In this document: piece by piece, positions 50,800 through 55,205 of the stretch | How positions within the stretch are numbered: position 1 is the stretch's first letter | Layout of the letters: each line of letters opens with the position of its first letter | Source: Maritimibacter sp. 55A14 | GTDB lineage: Bacteria; Pseudomonadota; Alphaproteobacteria; Rhodobacterales; Rhodobacteraceae | Assembly: GCF_003122205.1 (NCBI RefSeq) | Contig: NZ_QEYE01000023.1 | Location: forward strand, 1-55,205 | Reading direction: 5' to 3' | Length of the DNA: 55,205 nucleotides | The notes under the pieces: model-generated | Databases searched by the model: none | What the model saw: only the letters and a program-made list of their open reading frames with translations | Told to the model about the DNA's origin: nothing | Made by a program: the position numbers and the translations under genes

Positions 50800-50885
50800 G
50801 CGCATAGCGACCGAGGGCGCCCCAGAGGCAGCCTGGGAACCTTTTGTCAGGTGGCGAACACTAGGTCGCCTCCCGGCCTTCGCGA

Positions 50886-51191
50886 TCACCCGGCGGAGGC
50901 TTTAGCCTTCAGGCGATCGATATCCCCTTTGAGTTCCTCAAGACTCTTCGTCGGCGCACGGTCGACCTGACCGTTGGTGTCTTCGCTCGGCGCCGCGATA
51001 CCTGGTTGAAGCGCATCGCGGATCGCATGCAGCGCCTCGATGATCTTCTCAAGCGCCGTGAAGAGGACACCGCTGATTGCCGCCGCGACCGCGGGCACGA
51101 CGAATAGAATGTCTTCGGTTCCAAGGCCGGCGAGGGCGCACAAGGCGGCCAGTCCATAAGCGATCCAGGCAAGCAGCTTCAGCGACGGCAT
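50886..51191 (-). CDS. Small membrane protein with helical tail
   Basis: 101 residues. Two spans (LLAWIAYGLAALCALAGLGT and ILFVVPAVAAAISGVLFTAL), then an amphipathic helix EKIIEALHAIRDAL, a flexible Pro/Thr stretch and a charged C-terminal helix SLEELKGDIDRLKAKASA. Convergent with the gene of the inverted-repeat element and closest to the prophage left end. Function unknown. Confidence 0.65.
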   Translation of the reverse strand: MPSLKLLAWIAYGLAALCALAGLGTEDILFVVPAVAAAISGVLFTALEKIIEALHAIRDALQPGIAAPSEDTNGQVDRAPTKSLEELKGDIDRLKAKASAG

Positions 51192-51711
51192 GGCGTGTCC
51201 GATCCTTCCGGTTTTGGGTGCCCCATCGTGGCGACATTTTGGGCGGCTTGCAAGCGCGCCTCAGCGGCTCGAATCCGACCCGAAATCAGTTCCGCGGCGG
51301 ACCTCGGCCGGATTTGCCGTAAACCTCTGTACTGATAGTTTTTTCGACCATCGCGCCCTAAAACTGGTTTAACGGTTCAATCATTTTCCGCAGTGCCGCA
51401 TTCTTGGCACCCGCGAGCGTCCTTTTCAGTCCGCCCGCCTCTCGCCGCATCTGCTTTAAGCGCCTGTTAAAACGGCCTTTCCGGTCCTCTACAGCCGTTC
51501 TAATGCGCCTTTAAAACGCTTCGGCCCCTTCGTCCCGGATTCCAGCTTCAAGTGTCAGACTCGCGCCTCGATGCCAAGTTCAAGTGTCAACGCCACCTCG
51601 GCGCCCGCACGCGCTCTCTAGCTCTACCGCCCTGTTTTCGCTTTCCTTCTCACGCTTTCTCACCAAATCCCACCTTTTCCCGCCGATGCCAGGTCTAAGT
51701 GTCAAACAACA
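51192..51711. promoter_or_regulatory. Prophage left end with three transposase-binding-like repeats, no gene
   Basis: 520 bases without a credible ORF. Reverse-strand copies of TGACACTTGAACTTG lie at 51575-51589 (exact), 51543-51557 (two mismatches) and at the terminus 51691-51705 (TGACACTTAGACC). The spacing, one near the end and two about 120 and 155 bases inside, resembles L1, L2 and L3 of Mu. Two copies of a GCGCCT(G)TTAAAACG motif stand at 51460-51475 and 51505-51520. The prophage ends in ...CA at 51711. Confidence 0.75.
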
Positions 51712-51785
51712 CCCGCCCGGTCACGCCGCATGACCAAGTGGTGCGCGAAGCCCGTGCGCTGATCGACGGGAAGCGCCGTGCCTGA
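51712..51785 (+). pseudogene. RelB/DinJ-type antitoxin, 3' part (split by the prophage)
   Basis: Starts with the second CCCGC copy. In frame with the 5' part it reads RPVTPHDQVVREARALIDGK then RRA and TGA (51783-51785). This C-terminal part normally wraps the toxin. Its stop overlaps the toxin remnant start. Confidence 0.85.
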
Positions 51786-51882
51786 ACTCGAATGGAAGGC
51801 CCCGGCGGTTGCGGACCCGGATTCCGCGCGCGCCGTCGGGGCAGCGGGGATCGCCGCGCTGGCGGCGGCCCGGGATCAGTGA
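51778..51882 (+). pseudogene. Remnant of a RelE/ParE-type toxin gene
   Basis: GTG start overlapping the antitoxin stop, then PELEWKAPAVAD, the typical beginning of RelE/ParE toxins linked to DinJ/RelB antitoxins. It continues PDSARAVGAAG and stops after 34 codons, while the family is about 90-100 residues. The rest has been deleted; the frame stops within the galE end. The toxin-antitoxin pair is therefore non-functional on both sides. Confidence 0.65.
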
Positions 51883-52859
51883 GCGTAGCCGGGGCCGTTC
51901 AGCCAGGCCGCGGCATCAGCGATCATCGTCTCCATGTCCGATCGCTCGGGCGTCCAGCCCAGCTCCGCCCGCGCCCGCGCCGAACCCGAGACCAGGCGCG
52001 CCGCGTCGCCCGGACGCCGCGGCCCCTCCTCCAGCGGCACCGGCGCGCCGGTCACCTTCTCGGCCGCCGCGATCACCTCGCGCACCGAGAAGCCGCGGCC
52101 GGTGCCCAGGCAATAGACCCCGCCCCCCTGCCCCGCCAGGAGCCGGGTCAGCCCCGCCAGATGCGCCCGGGCCAGATCGCTGACATGGACATAGTCGCGG
52201 ATGCAGGTGCCGTCGGGCGTGTCATAGTCGCGACCGAAGACCGTCAGCGCCCCGCGCCGTCCCGCGATGGCGTCGAGCACCAGCGGGATGAGATGGGTCT
52301 CGGGCCGGTGCTGTTCGCCGATCTCGGCCTCCGGGTCGGCCCCGGCGACGTTGAAATAGCGAAAGATCACCGATTCCAGCCCGTCGCTGGCGCCGAAATC
52401 GCGCAGCATGTCCTCGATCGCGCGTTTCGAGCCGCCATAGGCGTTGATCGGGTACTGCGGCGTGTCCTCGTCCAGGATCACCCCGTCCTGGTCGCCATAG
52501 GTGGCGCAGGTCGACGAGAAGACGAAGCGCCGGCAGCCGGCGGCCAGCGCCGCCTCGATCAGGTTGAGCGCCCCGGTCACGTTGACGCGCCAGTACTGCC
52601 CCGGCGCGCGCATCGACTGGCCCACCAGGCTAAGCGCCGCGAAATGCATCACCGCCACCGGCCGGTGTTCGGCGAAGGCCGCGTCGAGCGCCGCGCGGTC
52701 CATGAGGCCGGCCTCGACCAGCGGGCCGAAGCGCACGGCTTCGCGCCAGCCGGTGGACAGATCGTCGAAGGTGACGGGCAGGAACCCCGCGCGCGCCAGC
52801 GCCTTGCAGGCATGGGCGCCGATATATCCCGCGCCTCCGGTGACCAGAACCCTGTCCAA
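51876..52859 (-). CDS. galE: UDP-glucose 4-epimerase
   Basis: About 327 residues. Interconverts UDP-glucose and UDP-galactose. RVLVTGGAGYIGAHACKAL is the NAD-binding motif. HFAALSLVGQSMRAPGQYWR, FSSTCATYGDQDGVIL and INAYGGSKRAIEDML (YxxxK) follow, then FRYFNVAGADPEAEIGE and PDGTCIRDYVHVSDLARAHL. Start chosen at TTG 52859, preceded by AAAGGACG, because family similarity begins there; ATG 52904 is an alternative. Belongs functionally to the sugar-nucleotide cluster left of the prophage. Confidence 0.94.
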   Translation of the reverse strand: MDRVLVTGGAGYIGAHACKALARAGFLPVTFDDLSTGWREAVRFGPLVEAGLMDRAALDAAFAEHRPVAVMHFAALSLVGQSMRAPGQYWRVNVTGALNLIEAALAAGCRRFVFSSTCATYGDQDGVILDEDTPQYPINAYGGSKRAIEDMLRDFGASDGLESVIFRYFNVAGADPEAEIGEQHRPETHLIPLVLDAIAGRRGALTVFGRDYDTPDGTCIRDYVHVSDLARAHLAGLTRLLAGQGGGVYCLGTGRGFSVREVIAAAEKVTGAPVPLEEGPRRPGDAARLVSGSARARAELGWTPERSDMETMIADAAAWLNGPGYAH

Positions 52860-53080
52860 TTCCGTCCTTTCCCATCCGATCAACTCTCTATGGATAGCAA
52901 GCACAGCAGACCCGTCTCACTTACCGAGAGTTCCTCTTAAGGGTTTAAACCAGATTTCTCCCCACAGAGTCGAGAACTCGAACGTCCTATAGGTTAGAGG
53001 ACAAGTCCGAGAAATGGCTTCAGGTAGGTGATGCTGTCAGACGATTCGAACTGCTCTCCACAAGGACAGCATAACTGTCC
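52860..53080. other. Intergenic region right of galE
   Basis: About 220 bases with no gene. A dyad at 53062-53082 (AAGGACAG-CATAA-CTGTCCTT) overlaps a second one (CAGCATAA at 53067-53074 with TTATGCTG at 53081-53088), so two exclusive hairpins are possible. Downstream end of the decayed IS6-type sequence. Confidence 0.5.
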
Positions 53081-53330
53081 TTATGCTGCGCCGAGTTGAC
53101 GCCACTCGGCGAGAGCGGCAGCGCGGTGCTACTTGAAAATGTCCCGGCTGGAGAGGCTGCGCTCCCGGTTGAAATGGTTGGTGACGGGGGCGTGAACAGC
53201 GGCGAACTTCTGCAAAATTTCGCATGCGCCGGAACCGAAGCATCGCCCGCTCGCGTCGTCGGAACAGCAGGTGCGCGCGCTTGAAGTTGGCAATATCCGA
53301 TGTAGAGCGGCATCGCCGAACCTCGAACAT
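53081..53330 (-). pseudogene. IS6-family transposase remnant
   Basis: C-terminal part of an IS6-type transposase in two frames. One frame gives HLLFRRRERAMLRFRRMR. After a frameshift the other gives ILQKFAAVHAPVTNHFNRER then SLSSRDIFK, a stop codon, and HRAAALAEWRQLGAA to TAA at 53081. Intact relatives read through this as one frame. The N-terminal part with the catalytic domain is missing. Confidence 0.7.
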
Positions 53331-53501
53331 ACTTGCCACATCAAAAATTCCAGGACTTTTCATCGATTTGACACAATGCACCCCTAACTTGGCACATTGT
53401 TGATTTCAGTGATGCCTGGTGGGCGATGTGCTGTGTTGCGTTCGTGGATCAAGCCCCACCAGGCGCGCTGAACGGAGTTGGTACCGCCGCCCCGCCTCAT
53501 C

Positions 53502-54197
53502 TCACCCCAACCGCGCCAGCAGGTTCCTGACCGTCGAGACGTGCCACCGTCCACCGCGACGGGTGCGCATGCCGCGGGCGTTGAGCTCGGCGGCAATGGC
53601 GCGCAGGGTCGTGTGGCCCGCGCTGGTGATTTCGGCGACCACGTCGGCCAGGTCCCGGGCGTGACGGTCGGCATTGCGCGCCACCGCCGCGCGGAGCGGC
53701 GCGCCGCCCTTCCCGGCCCGCCTCAGCGCCGCCGCCCCGTTGGGATTGCCCAGCTTCACGCCGCGCGCCTTCGCGGCCGCCAGCGCCTCCTTGGTGCGCC
53801 GCGAGATCGCCTCGCGCTCCTGCTGGGCCACCAGCGCCATGATCCCCACCGTCAGGTCGTTGGCCTCGGGCATGTCGACGGCCAGGAACCGCACGCCGCT
53901 TTCGCGGAGGGTGAGCAGGAAGGCCGCATTGCGCGACAGCCGGTCGAGCTTGGCGATCACCAGCGTGGCCCCGGTCAGCCGCGCCAGATCAAGGGCCCGC
54001 ACCAGTTCCGGCCGATCGGATTTGCGCCCGCTCTCCACCTCGGTGAACCGGGCGAGCACGTCTGCGCCCCGGGACGCGGCGAACGCATCGATCGCCTTGC
54101 GCTGCGCGTCGAGCCCCAGCCCCGATCTGCCCTGCCGGGCCGTTGAGACCCGCTCATAGGCGACCAGGCGGAGAGATGGGTCGGTGTCCCTGATCAT
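53502..54197 (-). CDS. Serine recombinase (resolvase/invertase family)
   Basis: 231 residues from ATG 54197. The N-terminal catalytic domain has the nucleophile serine in AYERVSTARQGRSGLGLDAQ, then ATLVIAKLDRLSRNAAFLLT and DLTVGIMALVAQQEREAISR. The C-terminal part ends with a helix-turn-helix (TTLRAIAAELNARGMRTRRG) and VSTVRNLLARL. It would cut and rejoin DNA at specific sites for cointegrate resolution or integration. Adjacent to small terminase genes, so possibly part of a phage remnant. Confidence 0.9.
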   Translation of the reverse strand: MIRDTDPSLRLVAYERVSTARQGRSGLGLDAQRKAIDAFAASRGADVLARFTEVESGRKSDRPELVRALDLARLTGATLVIAKLDRLSRNAAFLLTLRESGVRFLAVDMPEANDLTVGIMALVAQQEREAISRRTKEALAAAKARGVKLGNPNGAAALRRAGKGGAPLRAAVARNADRHARDLADVVAEITSAGHTTLRAIAAELNARGMRTRRGGRWHVSTVRNLLARLG

Positions 54198-54274
54198 GTA
54201 CAAACCTGCCTGACCTTGGTTGCGCAGGTCTGTACATCGCTCGGAAGGGGCCGGAAGTGTAGTCGGAGAGGCAA

Positions 54275-54793
54275 TCAGATGCGGTCGTCCAGCTGTATGA
54301 CATGTTCCTCGGGCTCGTGCTCGACGATCTCGCCCTGCTGGTCGCGCATGGTCCCGTCCGGCCACGCGCTGACGATCTGGATGATGGTCGGCTTCTCGGC
54401 AGGAAGCTGATCGCCCGCATTGGCCAACCGCGTGCGGGCGACCGGGGTGAGCCCGAGCTCGGACATGTAGCGGGACATCAATTCCATCTGCTTGTTGGCC
54501 ACCGTGAGCCAGGGCGACTGCTGGACATGGCCGTTCGGTGTCTTGAGAAGGGCGGGTGTCGCCGCCAGTTTCTCCTCGGCCTCGACCCAGCGGGCCCAGG
54601 CCTGGCAATAGGCCGCCAGCGCCGCGCGGTCTGCCAACGTCAGGATGCCCGCCTCGTGCATCGGAGTGGCGAGCCGGCGCCATTCCTTGTGGGCCACCTC
54701 GCTGAGATGCGCCGGGCAGCGCGGCAGTGCCTCCATCCGCGTGTGCGCCAGCGTGCCTCCCCGCGGAACCGGTTTGCGGCCGCGCGAGGCCAT
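54275..54793 (-). CDS. Phage terminase small subunit, P27 family
   Basis: 172 residues from ATG 54793. MASRGRKPVPRGGTLAHTRM and PRCPAHLSEVAHKEWRRLAT, then ALAAYCQAWARWVEAEEKLA and LTVANKQMELMSRYMSELGL are typical of P27-type small terminases, which bind DNA for packaging. No large terminase follows within the next 77 bases; a recombinase gene lies there instead. So this is a phage relic. Start overlaps the upstream gene's end by one base. Confidence 0.88.
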   Translation of the reverse strand: MASRGRKPVPRGGTLAHTRMEALPRCPAHLSEVAHKEWRRLATPMHEAGILTLADRAALAAYCQAWARWVEAEEKLAATPALLKTPNGHVQQSPWLTVANKQMELMSRYMSELGLTPVARTRLANAGDQLPAEKPTIIQIVSAWPDGTMRDQQGEIVEHEPEEHVIQLDDRI

Positions 54794-55080
54794 CAGCGCG
54801 TCTCCTCCGGTTCGGGCAATGCAGGCTGGGCATCGCGGCCTTCCGGAACGCCGATCCTCGTCTGCCGCTCCGCGATGGTGTCGAGCAGCTTCGCGAGCGC
54901 GTCCCGTCCGTCGCCGGTGTCGAGCTGTCCAGCATGATCGAGGCCTACGGTCTCCCACCAGCCGGCTTGTGTCTTGAGATAGAAGATGGTCGAGGTGGTG
55001 TCGCCGGCCCTCGCCTTCTGCAAAAGCCCGTTCGCCACATGCGCGATGGCCTTCGCCTTGCCCCTTTTATAGCGCACGGC
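54793..55080 (-). pseudogene. Phage packaging-region protein, N-terminus removed by an IS
   Basis: From the IS boundary the frame reads KAKAIAHVANGLLQKARAGD then TTSTIFYLKTQAGWWETVGL, as in small phage proteins encoded before terminase genes (terminase-associated helix-turn-helix proteins). The first part of the gene is replaced by IS DNA; an ATG at 55107 lies within the IS. The end overlaps the P27 terminase start. Confidence 0.65.
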
Positions 55081-55205
55081 TGACCTGCCCCCAAAAAACC
55101 GGGCCATTCAAAATGAGAGTTTGTTCTCGTAACGTTCAAAATGACGAGGAGAACAGACGATGCGCAAATCACGTTTCACCGAAGAACAGATTGTCGGGAT
55201 CCTGC
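55081..55205 (+). mobile_element. 5' end of a second IS3-family element (continues beyond the window)
   Basis: Begins TGACCTGCCCCCAAAAAACC, an IS3-type terminal repeat, followed by an orfA start. It differs in sequence from the IS at the left edge. It interrupts a phage-type gene. Confidence 0.8.
55160..55205 (+). CDS. IS3-family transposase OrfA, first 15 codons (cut by window edge)
   Basis: MRKSRFTEEQIVGIL is the standard start of IS3-family OrfA proteins, whose helix-turn-helix binds the IS ends. GAGGAGA precedes ATG 55160. Continues outside the window, where OrfB should follow by frameshift. Confidence 0.85.
   Translation, partial: MRKSRFTEEQIVGIL

Larger units (their letters stand above)
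48895..50864. mobile_element. Inverted-repeat-bounded insertion carrying one membrane protein gene, no transposase
   Basis: CTAGTGTTCGCCACCTGACA at 48895-48914 is repeated perfectly and inverted at 50845-50864. The 1,970-base unit holds a single gene. CTAG at the outer edges may be a 4-base target duplication (element then TGTTCGCC...GGCGAACA) or part of the repeat. No transposase is encoded, so it would need one in trans. It lies between two accessory genes of the prophage. Confidence 0.65.
11284..51711 (-). mobile_element. Mu-like (RcapMu-type) transposable prophage, complete
   Basis: 40,428 bp with ends TGTAGCGTGACACTT at 11284 and, on the other strand from 51711, TGTTGTTTGACACTT. It is flanked by a CCCGC duplication in a host antitoxin gene. 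Content and order match transposable phages: repressor, Cro-like gene, transposase A, ATPase B, Mor-like activator, lysis, packaging, head with protease and gpT-type capsid, then a siphovirus-like tail. The genome is inverted relative to the window, so its left (c) end is at 51711 and its right end at 11284. All expected core modules are present and uninterrupted, so it may be functional. Confidence 0.93.

Noticed and set aside
11284-51711. tRNA attachment site, integrase or diversity-generating retroelement for the prophage
   Set aside because: No tyrosine or serine integrase, tRNA or reverse transcriptase is seen; the 5-bp duplication and DDE transposase explain the insertion.
53384-53501. 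Possible coding remnant right of the IS6 relic
   Set aside because: A short frame (ending PPGITEINNVPS) is open but matches no family I can name; not supported as a gene.
1-55205. CRISPR arrays, rRNA or tRNA genes
   Set aside because: No regularly spaced direct repeats with unique spacers and no recognisable structural RNA genes were seen by eye; a covariance-model scan was not possible.

Overview
The window is GC-rich DNA from an alphaproteobacterium, most likely a Rhodobacteraceae (roseobacter-type) member. The GC-rich codon usage, a Mu-like phage resembling Rhodobacter phage RcapMu, GTA-like tail genes and a dense sugar-nucleotide cluster all point that way. Whether it is chromosome or plasmid cannot be decided here. 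Rhamnose-operon 'biofilm plasmids' are known in roseobacters and this content would fit one.

Host backbone. From the left there is the end of an IS3-family element (1-126) that cuts off a type I restriction methylase gene (hsdM) preceded by a Phd-like antitoxin. Next comes a surface-polysaccharide precursor cluster: manC (GDP-mannose), a UDP-glucuronate 4-epimerase, ugd (UDP-glucuronate) and rfbC-B-D-A (dTDP-L-rhamnose). A small antitoxin gene of the RelB/DinJ type follows. The cluster resumes past the prophage with a toxin remnant and galE (UDP-galactose). Beyond galE lie an IS6-family transposase relic, a serine recombinase, a P27-type small terminase gene and a neighbouring gene cut off by a second IS3-family element that runs off the window.

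Prophage. A complete-looking Mu-like transposable prophage occupies 11284-51711 (40,428 bp). It is inserted in the antitoxin gene with a 5-bp target duplication (CCCGC) and has TG...CA ends. Read from the left (c) end at 51711 it has: accessory genes; an S24-type repressor (+ strand); then a long leftward operon with a Cro/Ner-like regulator, small membrane proteins, a ParB-like protein, MuA-type transposase, MuB-type ATPase, GemA, an MT-A70 methyltransferase, a Mor-like activator, lysis genes (GH24 endolysin, holin, spanin-like small ORFs), packaging and head genes (DUF3486 small terminase, large terminase, portal, gp30, gpG, protease/scaffold, head subunit gpT) and a siphovirus-type tail module (tail tube, tail chaperone with a programmed frameshift signal, tape measure, GTA-like distal tail proteins, host-specificity protein, repeat-rich fibre-like protein). 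Most neighbours overlap by ATGA.

Most unusual parts. The stretch between repressor and attL (47.4-51.2 kb) carries non-phage cargo. One piece is a translationally coupled soluble plus four-helix membrane protein pair with lower GC. Another is a nested element with 20-bp perfect inverted repeats carrying one polytopic membrane protein gene, whose middle is about 40 copies of a degenerate hexanucleotide. These are the best candidates for an undescribed phage-borne exclusion or defence function. Other strong sequence-level signals are a GGGAAAC slippery site before the tail-chaperone stop, two copies of a late-promoter-like element before the lysis and protease genes, and transposase-binding repeats at both prophage ends.
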